From positions 1 through 64,000 of the forward strand of contig NZ_MJBI02000002.1 in assembly GCF_002742385.2 (NCBI RefSeq): DNA of 64,000 nucleotides, written 5' to 3'. The notes below the pieces were generated by a model that saw nothing but the letters and a program-made list of their open reading frames with translations, made no database searches and had not been told where the DNA came from. Shown here piece after piece: positions 52,866-61,013 of this stretch. Positions within the stretch are counted from its first letter, which is position 1. Each line of letters opens with the position of its first letter. A program made the position numbers and the translations under genes. This DNA is from Macrococcoides goetzii. GTDB taxonomy: Bacteria; Bacillota; Bacilli; Staphylococcales; Staphylococcaceae.

Positions 52866-53321
52866 ATGGATTGAAAAGAGAATCGTATTTTAGCCGCTAA
52901 AAATGGAAAAAATCCAATGGTAATAAAAGAATTAAAAGGAAGCTATGTTGTGTTTGGTGATGTACAATTTCTGGAAGGTTATTGTGTATTGCTTCCTAAA
53001 AGAGAAGTAAGGTTATTAACTGATCTTACAATAGAAGAACGACAAGATTATTTATTGGATATGAGCTTAGTAGGTGATGCCATGATGAAAGCATTGAATC
53101 CTACAAGAGTAAATTATGAGATATTAGGCAATAAAGATCACTTCTTGCATGTACATTTATTTCCTAGATATGAATGGGAAGATGAGTCGGTGAAATATAT
53201 GCCAGTGTGGGCGTATGATGCTTCCAATTGGTCGAGTGAAGAAACGGCTTACGATCCTGATAAACATGATGAAATTAGAAATAAGATAAAGACCGAACTT
53301 GAACAGTTGTATAAAATATAA
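52866..53321 (+). pseudogene. HIT-family protein, copy 1, stop at codon 3
   Basis: The intact copy at 61014 starts MHWKENRIL; here the corresponding codons are ATG GAT TGA, a TGG-to-TGA change at 52872-52874. The remainder (ENRILAAKNGKNPMVIKELK ... HFLHVHLFPRYEWEDE, with the H-x-H-x-x nucleotide-binding triad) is open to TAA at 53319. Translation might restart at Met 52917, losing 17 residues, but no ribosome site is visible. HIT proteins hydrolyse or transfer nucleotides. Confidence 0.75.
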
Positions 53322-53324
53322 AAC

Positions 53325-53356
53325 CATAGTCGATATCATCATTTGATATCGACTTT
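53325..53356 (+). terminator. Terminator of HIT copy 1
   Basis: AGTCGATATCA and TGATATCGACT form a perfect stem around TCATT; TTAATT follows. A copy of this terminator occurs at 57363-57395 after the SDR gene. Confidence 0.75.
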
Positions 53357-53366
53357 AATTATAATA

Positions 53367-53415
53367 AACCGCACTCTTAAGAGATACGCTGAGTCGTATC
53401 ATAAGTGATGCGGTT
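53367..53415 (+). other. SCC attachment-like unit with inverted-repeat ends
   Basis: AACCGCA (53367-53373) and TGCGGTT (53409-53415) enclose CTCTTAAGAGATACGCTGAG and TCGTATCATAAGTGA. The core TATCATAAGTGATGCGGTT is closest to the S. aureus attB. Confidence 0.82.
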
Positions 53416-53430
53416 TTAAAAACGCGACAT

Positions 53431-53512
53431 GAAATAAAGGTATACCTACCTTGTTCTGTCTGATTATAATGATTAATCGAAAGACATGTCATTTTTTGAC
53501 ATGTCTTTTTTA
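53431..53512 (+). ncRNA. Repeated RNA-like element, copy 2
   Basis: Shares ATACCTACCTTG, GTCTGA and CGAAAGACATGTC with copy 1 at 20571, ending GACATGTCTTTTTT. It lies 15 bases after the attachment-like unit at 53.4 kb. No ORF is present. The stem can terminate transcripts of both strands, including the minus-strand nuclease gene whose stop is at 53529. Confidence 0.4.
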
Positions 53513-53528
53513 ATTTTATAGAGAAATT

Positions 53529-54359
53529 TTAATTAGAGTTATAACCGAACTGTCGACTTTGCAATGCTTCCTTCCAGTAAGACTCTCTCTGTAGAACCAA
53601 CTTATCATCAACCTTACCATTGTAGTTCTCAAGTATCGTATACTGAAAATTTTCCTTAACGTAGTCAAAGCCTTTTTCTTCTACCAATGCTACCAACTCT
53701 TTATTACCACCATGACCATTAGCTACATAGTTAGACCATCTGGTAAGCAACATCTTACTCATACTCGTTGCTGATCCAACGTACAACTTGCCATTACTTT
53801 TATCTGTAATGAGATAAACTGCATTTTGATTTTCAAGGGCAGCAATCCAGTCACGTTTACCACGATGAATAATTGTAGCGAGTTGTTGATAGGATAACTT
53901 AACCTTGTCATAACCCGGGAAATCATCACCGTCATATATAGTGGGTAATATCTGTTGAACAACTAATTCTTGGTGTAAGTCTTTGTAAAAGCGCCCTTGA
54001 GCCATGAAAGATTTCTTAAATTTGATGATAACTCGTCCATAATATTGTTCGTATTGTGGGAGTTCAACACCTTCATAATTGATACCTTCTAAAACATCTA
54101 GCTCTTTAGTCACTTTCTTAATCGTCGTAAGTAACCACGTATCGTATGAAAGTTTGAGTAAACATACGGCTGTTTGACCTACATTAAAATACCTCGATTT
54201 GTTTCTCCAAAATAGCCATTGTGTATTCACTTCTTCTGGATTTTGCTTAAATACTTCCATAGGATCAACAAAACCATTTGATTGGTTGAATTTGATTTTC
54301 ACATGATTTATTTCTTCTTCTGTAAAGCCAAGTAAATCATTGAGTTTTATATGTGACAT
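53529..54359 (-). CDS. GIY-YIG nuclease-domain protein (first of a divergent pair)
   Basis: 276 residues from the ATG at 54359, which has AAGGAGCAGTGATT upstream; the frame opens at 54377. The first 180 residues are of unknown fold (begin SHIKLNDLLGFTEEEINHVK). The C-terminal domain (about 180-270) is GIY-YIG-like: AVYLITDKSNGKLYVGSATS, then an Arg in LLTRWSNYVANGHGGNKELV, and a late Glu in LQRESYWKEALQSR. The Y-L/Y-V-G core with Arg and Glu fits an active nuclease. It faces another GIY-YIG gene, starting 104 bases away. Confidence 0.75.
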   Translation of the reverse strand: MSHIKLNDLLGFTEEEINHVKIKFNQSNGFVDPMEVFKQNPEEVNTQWLFWRNKSRYFNVGQTAVCLLKLSYDTWLLTTIKKVTKELDVLEGINYEGVELPQYEQYYGRVIIKFKKSFMAQGRFYKDLHQELVVQQILPTIYDGDDFPGYDKVKLSYQQLATIIHRGKRDWIAALENQNAVYLITDKSNGKLYVGSATSMSKMLLTRWSNYVANGHGGNKELVALVEEKGFDYVKENFQYTILENYNGKVDDKLVLQRESYWKEALQSRQFGYNSN

Positions 54360-54463
54360 AATCACTGCTCCTTGCATAATTTAATATTTTTATCATATCA
54401 AATGACTATGCATATGAGATAATATTATTGAAAAATTACATTTACTTTAAGGAGCAAATAATT

Positions 54464-55327
54464 ATGGTCAAACGAGGAAAGAATATCAATCTGTATTTAA
54501 TAGATGGGGATGTTAATGGACGTATCAAATGTACACTTGCTAATTGGACTGGAGTAATATATAAGATTCCACAAACAAAAGTTGAACGTATTTCTAATCG
54601 GGAAGAGCTAAAGCAATCAGGCATATATTTTCTTTTTGGATCAAGGGATGATAATGAAAAAGACAGTGTATATATTGGACAAGCAAGCATTAGATCGAAT
54701 GGTGAAGGACTTTTATATCGAATCAATGAACATAAAAACGATACGACAAAAGATTACTGGACTGAGGCTGTAGCAGTAACAACGTCTAATAATTCATTTG
54801 GACCTACAGAAATAAGCTATTTAGAACACAGAATGGTTAATATAGCAAAAGAGAGTAACAGATATGAAGTTAAGAACGGTAATATGCCTAACATAGGTAA
54901 TGTTACGGAGGAAAAGCAATCTGAACTCGAAGATTTTTTGGATAATGCAAAAATTGTTATGGGCGCATTAGGATATAAAGTGTTTGAGAAAATTATGAAT
55001 GATGAAGAACGAGATGTTTTAGAGCCTAGTTTTGTATATGAAGTAAAAGGTGTGAGAGCTATGGGGCGTCGTACTTCAGAAGGTTTTGTATTGTTAAAAG
55101 GAAGCCGACTATCACCTAGTATTAGTGAGGTTGGTGGTGATAAAGTCAGGATACAACGAGAAAAATATACTGATGATATAGATATGAATAACTATGTGAT
55201 AAATGATATCTTGTTTAAGAGTCCATCGGGTGCGGCTAAATTTGTTAGTGGTAATAGTGTCAATGGAAATATTAGTTGGAGAACATCTGATGGAAGAACA
55301 TTAGGTGAAATAATTAAATTTATATAA
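54464..55327 (+). CDS. GIY-YIG nuclease with DUF4357 domain (second of the pair)
   Basis: 287 residues from ATG 54464 after AAGGAGC. The frame is open from a TTG at 54428. GIY-YIG nuclease domain (about residues 45-150): SGIYFLFGSRDD, DSVYIGQASI, LLYRINEHK and the Glu of ISYLEHRMV. The C-terminal DUF4357 module (about 240-287) reads ILFKSPSGAAKFVSGN and SWRTSDGRTLGEI. DUF4357 is a small domain often attached to restriction-like nucleases. It overlaps the next small ORF by one base (TAATG). Probably a DNA-targeting defence or mobile-element enzyme. Confidence 0.8.
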   Translation: MVKRGKNINLYLIDGDVNGRIKCTLANWTGVIYKIPQTKVERISNREELKQSGIYFLFGSRDDNEKDSVYIGQASIRSNGEGLLYRINEHKNDTTKDYWTEAVAVTTSNNSFGPTEISYLEHRMVNIAKESNRYEVKNGNMPNIGNVTEEKQSELEDFLDNAKIVMGALGYKVFEKIMNDEERDVLEPSFVYEVKGVRAMGRRTSEGFVLLKGSRLSPSISEVGGDKVRIQREKYTDDIDMNNYVINDILFKSPSGAAKFVSGNSVNGNISWRTSDGRTLGEIIKFI

Positions 55328-55467
55328 TGAGAAAAAATATTAATGGTAGACTTAGAGCAAAAATATGGGAAAGAGCCGCTGTAAACCATTATTTTCGAAA
55401 GGGGAAATTAGAGATGAAAGCCGGTGTACATAAAATACCTAAACCACGTGGATATAAAAGGAGGTAA
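55327..55467 (+). CDS. Small basic protein (46 aa), possible toxin-tip remnant
   Basis: ATG 55327 overlaps the nuclease stop (TAATG). The frame encodes MRKNINGRLRAKIWERAAVN, then HYFRKGKLEMKAGVHKIPKP and RGYKRR to TAA. It is strongly basic. The pattern LR-KIWE-A then M--G--P resembles the tail of HNH-type polymorphic-toxin tips (R--FW--V ... NL-RM--G-AP). The GGAGG inside its last codons is the ribosome site of the following immunity-like gene. It may be the detached end of a toxin gene rather than a complete protein. Confidence 0.45.
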   Translation: MRKNINGRLRAKIWERAAVNHYFRKGKLEMKAGVHKIPKPRGYKRR

Positions 55468-55469
55468 AT

Positions 55470-56294
55470 ATGAAAAAAAAATTTAGCATTGGTGATGTAT
55501 TGGTTGAAGAATTACCAAGAAACAAATATGGTTGTATGGTTATTTTAGACTATAATGATGGTATCTATAAAGTATTGATATCTGAGTTTATAGATGAAGA
55601 AATTCCGGATTTAAGTGATAAAAGAATTATAACCCCCGCAATAGATAGTTCAGGGACATGTGACTTACCTTATATAAAAAAAGGAGATAAATTTAGTCAA
55701 AAACTTGAGAAATATAAATTAATCGGTAATATACGAAATTTGAATAATATACCTGATAGAACTAATTATCCCTTTGGTGAAATAAGCACTTTACCCGTAT
55801 ATTATAACTGGTTGTCTAAAGAATCACCTAAAGAATATCATACAATATTGGAAAGAAATAAATTTGAATTGTTGACTTTTAAAAACTATGAATATAAATA
55901 TATGAGTGAACATCTATTTTGGAGTTTAATTGAAACAAATTTGGTTGATAAAGAGTCTTACCAGATGTTAGTATCAAAATTGAGTAAATTAAGTAAAACA
56001 GAGATTATTGAATTTCATAATACTCTTGCTAACATGATTGAAAATCTATCTGTTTTAAAAGTGTATGATCCCGTAGTAGAAAATGATGATTACTTATCTG
56101 AAGATGCAATTTTATATACTAAGTGTTATGTTGTCTCAAGAGGAGAATTATATTATAAAAAGGTTCTAGAATCAGGAATTCTAGATTTAAGTGATGATAA
56201 TCATGATTTTGAGGAATTACTTTATGTAGCAGAAGAAGCTCTAGAACTTCGAGGAGTTCAGATTGATTATGATAAAATGAAAGATATAGAATAA
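55470..56294 (+). CDS. Imm26/DUF4240 two-domain immunity protein
   Basis: 274 residues. The N-terminal half (KKKFSIGDVLVEELPRNKYG, CMVILDYNDGIYKVLISEFI) has the form of Imm26-type immunity domains. The C-terminal half (from EHLFWSLIETNL, through LSKTEIIEFHNTLANMIENL, to DFEELLYVAEEALELRG) matches DUF4240, a family of toxin-immunity-associated domains. It starts two bases after the small basic ORF, as expected for a toxin tip and its immunity gene. Which toxin it neutralises is not clear; it could be an orphan. A strong terminator follows. Confidence 0.72.
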   Translation: MKKKFSIGDVLVEELPRNKYGCMVILDYNDGIYKVLISEFIDEEIPDLSDKRIITPAIDSSGTCDLPYIKKGDKFSQKLEKYKLIGNIRNLNNIPDRTNYPFGEISTLPVYYNWLSKESPKEYHTILERNKFELLTFKNYEYKYMSEHLFWSLIETNLVDKESYQMLVSKLSKLSKTEIIEFHNTLANMIENLSVLKVYDPVVENDDYLSEDAILYTKCYVVSRGELYYKKVLESGILDLSDDNHDFEELLYVAEEALELRGVQIDYDKMKDIE

Positions 56295-56302
56295 AATACA
56301 AA

Positions 56303-56333
56303 ATGCCAATTCTCATCATCTGAGAATTGGCAT
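56303..56333 (+). terminator. Terminator of the immunity gene
   Basis: ATGCCAATTCTCA and TGAGAATTGGCAT form a perfect 13-bp stem around TCATC, followed by AATTTAATTTTT. Ten bases after the stop. Confidence 0.8.
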
Positions 56334-56351
56334 AATTTAATTTTTAAAAAT

Positions 56352-56391
56352 AACCTCAATCTTAACCGATACGCTGAGTCGTACCATAAAT
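56352..56391 (+). other. SCC attachment-like site
   Basis: AACCTCAATCTTAACCGATA then CGCTGAGTCGTACCATAAAT. The right inverted repeat is absent. It separates the immunity module from the SDR gene. Confidence 0.72.
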
Positions 56392-56546
56392 AATTAATCT
56401 TTGATTTGATGCTATTGATTGTAGTCTAATATTGCCATTAATGTTGAAAATAAGCAAAAGGACAGTGGCTGAATCGATTACTGCTTTAAGGAAGGGACTT
56501 ATGGAGTTATAGCTAAAAATCATTATGGCGATAAGGAGAAAACACT

Positions 56547-57323
56547 ATGAACTTGAATCAGTTACCGTTGAAGAATAAAAATATATTTATAACGGGTGTG
56601 AGTACAACACGTGGTATTGGATATGTTGTTGCTTTAGAATGTGCTAAACAAGGAGCATCAATTTTTATCCAATATTTTAAGAGTAGTGAAGCACCAGAGG
56701 ATTTTCAGAAAGTTTGTACTGGGATTAAGCAAAACATTATTGAAGGAGCAAAGTTCAATTATATTCATGTCAATTTTGAAAATGATTCGTTCGTGGATGA
56801 AATTGAATTATTTATGCGACAAAATGGGACAATGGATTATATTATTTGTAATCATGCGCTTTCAGGTTATGACGGTTATTTACTAGAAACTACATCTGAG
56901 AATTTAGATAAGCATTGGCAAATTAATACGAAATCTAGTATCTTACTGTCCAAGTTATTTGTTGAACAGCATGATCAAAAAAATAGAGGTAAAATTATTT
57001 TCATGACTTCTGGTCAAGCCCTAGGTCCTATGCCTAATGAAATAAGCTATGCATTATCCAAAGGAGCTTTAAAAGAAATAGTTAAATCTTTAGCACATGA
57101 TTTAGCGAATAAAAATATTACTGTGAATGCGATTAATCCAGGTGTAACTAATACCGGATATTTAGATGAATATGACTTAAGCGAATGGGTTGAGAATAAT
57201 TTTCCATTTGGAAGATTAAGTGACCCTCAAGATACAGCTAATTTGATTACGTTCTTATTATCTGATAAAGGTTCATGGATAACCGGCCAAATTATAAATA
57301 GTGAGGGTGGATTTGTAAGATAA
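56547..57323 (+). CDS. Short-chain dehydrogenase/reductase
   Basis: 258 residues with an NAD(P)-binding start KNIFITGVSTTRGIGYVVAL (TGxxxxRGIG), the NxxxG-like CNHALSG, the catalytic Ser in IIFMTSGQA, and YALSK (Tyr-x-x-x-Lys, about residue 168). The TGQIINSEGGF end is typical of FabG/SDR-type 3-oxoacyl reductases. RBS AAGGAGAAAAC. The substrate is unknown. Downstream, the 3' end of a HIT gene, its terminator and an attachment unit are attached, showing that the gene replaced the body of a HIT gene. Confidence 0.85.
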   Translation: MNLNQLPLKNKNIFITGVSTTRGIGYVVALECAKQGASIFIQYFKSSEAPEDFQKVCTGIKQNIIEGAKFNYIHVNFENDSFVDEIELFMRQNGTMDYIICNHALSGYDGYLLETTSENLDKHWQINTKSSILLSKLFVEQHDQKNRGKIIFMTSGQALGPMPNEISYALSKGALKEIVKSLAHDLANKNITVNAINPGVTNTGYLDEYDLSEWVENNFPFGRLSDPQDTANLITFLLSDKGSWITGQIINSEGGFVR

Positions 57324-57329
57324 GTAGCA

Positions 57330-57452
57330 ATGAACTTGAGCAGTTGTATAATATTTAAAAGCAAAGTCGGTATCATCATTTTGATATCGACTTTATTTAT
57401 TATTAACCGCACTCTTAACCGATACGCTGAAGCGTACCACAAGTGATGCGTT
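57330..57452 (+). repeat. Duplicated HIT-tail/terminator/attachment module
   Basis: GAACTTGAGCAGTTGTATAA at 57333 encodes the last residues of a HIT protein (ELEQLYNI). It is followed by the terminator AAGTCGGTATCA...TGATATCGACTT and an attachment unit. The order and sequence repeat 53295-53415. Recombination between such modules explains the patchwork. Confidence 0.75.
57405..57452 (+). other. SCC attachment-like unit
   Basis: AACCGCACTCTTAACCGATA then CGCTGAAGCGTACCACAAGT and GATGCG, with TTTTTT after. The core is diverged (TACCACAAGTGATG). Confidence 0.75.
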
Positions 57453-57477
57453 TTTTTATTATTACATACACATGATA

Positions 57478-57510
57478 AGAGACCTCTCTATAATTATAGG
57501 GAGGTCTCTT
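57478..57510 (-). terminator. Terminator of hxlAB
   Basis: AAGAGACCTC(T)CTATAA and TTATAG(G)GAGGTCTCTT form a long perfect stem with hardly any loop; A-rich DNA on the left gives the T run in the minus direction. Confidence 0.75.
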
Positions 57511-57530
57511 TGTCTATTTTCTGAATCTTA

Positions 57531-58073
57531 TTATTCTAAATTCGCATGATTATTCTGCATAGTTTCTTCGTCAACATTTAGTGCTTCTTGAATCGTTAAC
57601 ACGACACTGTCTAAATAGATTTGACTGCTCTGCTCAAAGAGACTGCCTAAAGGTTGTTTTGAACCTTCTGCATCGTATTTTGTACCAGCAGGTAATACGA
57701 TGGTTAAGTCTGCAATATCAGCAATGGGTGATTCATTTTTTGTTGATAATAATAATACATATGCTTCATTATCTTTCGCTGTTTGTGCGAGCAATTTTAA
57801 ATGAGCTGTAGATCCTGAACCTGATGCTATAACAAAGACATCATTTTTCTGGATTGATGGTGTAGTTGTTTCACCTACGACATATGCCTTTTTGCCTAAT
57901 TGGTTTAGTCTCATGGCAAAGCTCTTAATGACGAGACCTGAACGGCCTTTACCAGCTACAAATATTGATGATGCATTCATAAGCTTTTTTGAAAATTTTT
58001 CTGAATTTGTTTCATCAACATGTGATAATGTCTGCTTTATTTCATTTAAAATTAATTCAAAATGATTAAGCAT
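57531..58073 (-). CDS. hxlB: 6-phospho-3-hexuloisomerase HxlB
   Basis: 180 residues from an ATG at 58073 that overlaps the end of hxlA by eight bases; the frame extends further upstream inside hxlA. A single SIS (sugar isomerase) domain: SIFVAGKGRSGLVIKSFAMR, VFVIASGSGSTAHL, and the ending MGSLFEQ-like PLGSLFEQSSQIYLD. It converts D-arabino-3-hexulose-6-phosphate to fructose 6-phosphate, the second step of ribulose-monophosphate formaldehyde fixation. Translationally coupled with hxlA. Confidence 0.92.
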   Translation of the reverse strand: MLNHFELILNEIKQTLSHVDETNSEKFSKKLMNASSIFVAGKGRSGLVIKSFAMRLNQLGKKAYVVGETTTPSIQKNDVFVIASGSGSTAHLKLLAQTAKDNEAYVLLLSTKNESPIADIADLTIVLPAGTKYDAEGSKQPLGSLFEQSSQIYLDSVVLTIQEALNVDEETMQNNHANLE

Positions 58074-58701
58074 GTGCATCAACGATTTCACGACATTTTT
58101 TAGCAGCAGCTTTTGGATCATCAGCATTTGCGATACCGCCACCTACGATGATTAGGTCAGGTTTTTCGGCTGCTACTGTTTCGATTGTATCAGGTTTAAT
58201 ACCTCCAGCTACAGCTACTTTAGAATTTGAAATCACTGATTTCACAGTACGTAAACTTTCTAAAGGTGATACTCCTTCAGCTTGTAAATCATAGCCAGTG
58301 TGAACTGCGATATAATCAGCACCCATTTTGTCTAATTCAGCTGCACGCTGTTCTAAATTTTGAACTGCGATCATATCAACTAATAGTTCTTTACCGTGTT
58401 TGTGTGCTTCTTCAATAGCGCTTTTAATTGAAGCATCTTCAGCCACTCCTAAGATTGTTACGATATCAGCACCAAACTTTATAGCTTGGCTGACTTCATA
58501 TCCAGCAGCATCCATAATTTTTAAGTCTGCTAATACTTGTGTGTTATTAACTGATTTACTCATATGTTCAACGGCAGACAGCCCTTCGTTTATAACGATA
58601 GGTGTTCCAATTTCTACGATATCAATATATTCTTCTACTTCTTGAGCTAACTTTGCTGCCTCTACTTGATCTAATAAATCGATTGCTAATTGTAATTTCA
58701 T
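58066..58701 (-). CDS. hxlA: 3-hexulose-6-phosphate synthase HxlA
   Basis: 211-residue TIM-barrel enzyme of the OMP-decarboxylase superfamily. MKLQLAIDLLDQVEAAKLAQ, IGTPIVINEGL, the catalytic ADLKIMDAAGYEVSQAIKFG (D-x-K-x-x-D) and GGIKPDTIE with IVVGGGIA-like end are all present. It condenses formaldehyde with ribulose 5-phosphate. Together with hxlB it detoxifies formaldehyde. It is divergent from the hxlR-type regulator, with a 102-base shared promoter region. Confidence 0.94.
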   Translation of the reverse strand: MKLQLAIDLLDQVEAAKLAQEVEEYIDIVEIGTPIVINEGLSAVEHMSKSVNNTQVLADLKIMDAAGYEVSQAIKFGADIVTILGVAEDASIKSAIEEAHKHGKELLVDMIAVQNLEQRAAELDKMGADYIAVHTGYDLQAEGVSPLESLRTVKSVISNSKVAVAGGIKPDTIETVAAEKPDLIIVGGGIANADDPKAAAKKCREIVDAHA

Positions 58702-58803
58702 AATAATTTCTCCTATCTATCTTTTATGTTCCCATTATGGTATTATTTAAACAAAAAAACAATACTGACATTTTAGTCACTATAAATAAGTGGAGGGTTT
58801 AAA

Positions 58804-59169
58804 TTGTTAATTGAATATAATAATAAAGAATTTTATACATCGAAAGATTTGGCGCTATCTGTAATTGGTGGTAGGTGGAAAATCGCAATCATCTATCATC
58901 TTTTACATGATGATAGATTAAGATTAAGTGAATTACAAAACAAATTGCCGGACATCAATCAACGTATGTTAATCAGACAACTTCGCGAGCTGGAACAAGA
59001 CAAAATCATTGAAAGAACAGTGTACCCAGTAGTGCCACCTAAGGTAGATTACAAATTGACAGAAATAGGATTAAAACTTGATAATGTTGTTTCTTCAATT
59101 TGCAATTGGGGTGATGAGTTTTTAGAAATAATTAATAGTGATAATGGCGATAATTCAAATGAAAAATAA
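58804..59169 (+). CDS. hxlR: HxlR-family regulator
   Basis: 121 residues starting at TTG 58804, with GGAGGG seven bases upstream. The DUF24/HxlR winged helix is visible: VIGGRWKIAIIYHLLHDDRL, LSELQNKLPDINQRMLIRQL, EQDKIIERTVYPVVPPKVDY. In B. subtilis HxlR activates hxlAB in response to formaldehyde, through a conserved Cys; here a Cys occurs only near residue 101, so the sensing may differ. Its position divergent from hxlAB supports the assignment. Confidence 0.85.
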   Translation: MLIEYNNKEFYTSKDLALSVIGGRWKIAIIYHLLHDDRLRLSELQNKLPDINQRMLIRQLRELEQDKIIERTVYPVVPPKVDYKLTEIGLKLDNVVSSICNWGDEFLEIINSDNGDNSNEK

Positions 59170-59325
59170 GAAAGGTTAAATCAATAAGAATTACAAATTA
59201 CTCAACCGCTATATGGATATTTATTTTAAAGGGACTTCAAGGTTAAGAGGTTTTTATAACGCTAAGTAAGGGTATAAATTACATGCAAGTATCATACAAG
59301 TATCATATAAAGGGGAGTATTGTAT

Positions 59326-60477
59326 ATGAAGGCAGTGACATTTCAAGGCAAGAAGAAAATGAAAATGAAAAAAGTTCCAGATCCAAAGATAATTGAGCCA
59401 ACTGATGCAATTATTAAGATTACCGCTTCAGGTATATGTGGATCGGATTTACATTTATATCATCAAGGCGATATGTTTATGGATAAAGATTTTGTTATTG
59501 GGCATGAACCGATGGGAATTGTTGAAGAAGTCGGTAAAGACGTTAAAAAACTAAAAAAAGGTGATCGTGTAGTAATTCCGTTTAATATAGGTTGTGGTGA
59601 CTGTTTCTACTGTAATAATCAAATGGAATCGCAATGTGATCATTCTAATGAAGAACCTGCCAACTGGAAGATGGATAACGGTGCATTATTTGGTTTTGGG
59701 AAGATGCACGGAAATTTCTGGGGTGGACAAGCTGAATATTTAAGAGTTCCTCATGCTGATTTTTCTTCATTTGTTGTGCCCGATAGTGATTTAAAAGATG
59801 AACAAGTATTATTTTTATCTGATGTAGTGCCTACTGCTTACTGGAGTGTCGAACATGCAGGTGTAAAAGCAGGGGATACTGTTATCGTTTTAGGATGCGG
59901 TCCTATTGGATTAATGGCACAAAAATTTGCAAAGTTAAAAGGTGCCGCTCGTGTTATAGCAATAGATAATGTCGAACATCGACTAGAGCATGCCAAAAAA
60001 TATAATGGTGCGGAAGTTTATAATTTCGATAAAGAAAAAGAAATAGGTAAACTATTAAAAGAACAAACAAGTGGCGGTGCCGATGTGGTTATCGATTGTG
60101 TTGGATTTGATGGATCGCAATCAAGCCCAGAACCAAAACTTTCAAAAAAATCTCAACAGAGAGGAACAATTAGTCCAATTATTACTGCTGCTGAATCAGT
60201 TCGTAAATTTGGTACGATTCAACTTACAGGAATTTATGGTACCCCGGCTGATAATTTCCCGATTGACTTAATATTTAATCGCAATGTTCGTGTAACTACC
60301 GGTCAAGCACCAGTCATTCATTTAATGCCTAAATTATATGAAATGATTAAAGATGAAGTATTTGATCCGACTGAAATCATCACGCATACTTTCCCGCTAG
60401 AAAAAGCGAATGAAGCTTATAAAGTTTTTGATAAAAAGCGTGATAATAATATTAAGGTTGTATTTAAGCCGGAATAA
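59326..60477 (+). CDS. Zinc-dependent alcohol/formaldehyde dehydrogenase
   Basis: 383 residues from ATG 59326 (AAAGGGGAG upstream). Medium-chain dehydrogenase: catalytic zinc ligands in GICGSDLH (Cys, about 38) and GHEPMG (His-Glu); structural zinc cysteines in NIGCGDCFYCNNQMESQCDH; NAD-binding VIVLGCGPIGLMAQKFAK. The long loop before the Rossmann fold resembles glutathione-independent formaldehyde dehydrogenases. With hxlAB and hxlR it completes a formaldehyde-handling set. It lies 150 bases after hxlR in the same direction. Confidence 0.85.
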   Translation: MKAVTFQGKKKMKMKKVPDPKIIEPTDAIIKITASGICGSDLHLYHQGDMFMDKDFVIGHEPMGIVEEVGKDVKKLKKGDRVVIPFNIGCGDCFYCNNQMESQCDHSNEEPANWKMDNGALFGFGKMHGNFWGGQAEYLRVPHADFSSFVVPDSDLKDEQVLFLSDVVPTAYWSVEHAGVKAGDTVIVLGCGPIGLMAQKFAKLKGAARVIAIDNVEHRLEHAKKYNGAEVYNFDKEKEIGKLLKEQTSGGADVVIDCVGFDGSQSSPEPKLSKKSQQRGTISPIITAAESVRKFGTIQLTGIYGTPADNFPIDLIFNRNVRVTTGQAPVIHLMPKLYEMIKDEVFDPTEIITHTFPLEKANEAYKVFDKKRDNNIKVVFKPE

Positions 60478-60648
60478 TTATTTAGAAGGTTTTTTCAAAT
60501 TAAGTGTGTAAGTTATTCAAGATATTTTATAACGCTATCCTTAATTTGATTATGTAAAGAAAGCTGATGCAAGACCATAGACCAGTTTGGAATGAAACCA
60601 GTTAATCAATTTTTCAAGTTCTTTTGTTCTTATGAATCGAAGTTTTAA

Positions 60649-60680
60649 GAGCGCATTCTCATTTGGGAATACGCCTTTTT
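60649..60680 (+). terminator. Weak terminator-like hairpin
   Basis: GCGCATTCTC and GGGAATACGC pair with mismatches around ATTT and are followed by CTTTTTG. It is 170 bases after the dehydrogenase. The rest of 60478-60690 shows no gene. Confidence 0.45.
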
Positions 60681-60691
60681 GTTACCTTTAC

Positions 60692-60983
60692 TTCTAACTT
60701 ACTGGGAGCAGAAACAATAGAGGAATTAGAGCAACTTGAGAAAGTTGCTTTTTATATTGCAGAAGGCTTACTAGAAGAAGAAGGATTTGAGTTTTTATTT
60801 CCTTTAACTATAAAATCAATAAAATTACTTCATAAAAAGTTGTTTGGCAGAATATACAGTTTTGCCGGCGATAAAGTCAATCAACAAAGTAATTCTTGTA
60901 ACATTGATACAAGAATGGGCTTAGGAAATAAGTTATCAGGTATAATTATTGAAGATGATAAGATTATTGAAATTATCAGTTGA
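60692..60983 (+). pseudogene. Fic/Doc-family protein, N-terminal remnant
   Basis: The frame encodes SNLLGAETIEELEQLEKVAF and LTIKSIKLLHKKLFGRIYSF with AGDKV. The IHK-LFG-IY-FAG pattern is the start of the Fic AMPylation domain. The catalytic HPFxxGNGR motif is missing, and the sequence after AGDKVNQQ is unrelated. It directly precedes the intact HIT gene. Confidence 0.6.
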
Positions 60984-61013
60984 AATTTTATAAAACAGTA
61001 GAGGAGATATGTT

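Noticed and set aside
10180..52874. Several in-frame TGA codons (10180, 20856, 52872, and in the XRE pseudogene near 12150) that could be read as Trp, hinting at TGA recoding.
   Set aside because: Intact genes in the window (rlmH, the Crp-type regulator) end with TGA, and other pseudogenes have TAG stops or frameshifts. Simple TGG-to-TGA decay explains the pattern.
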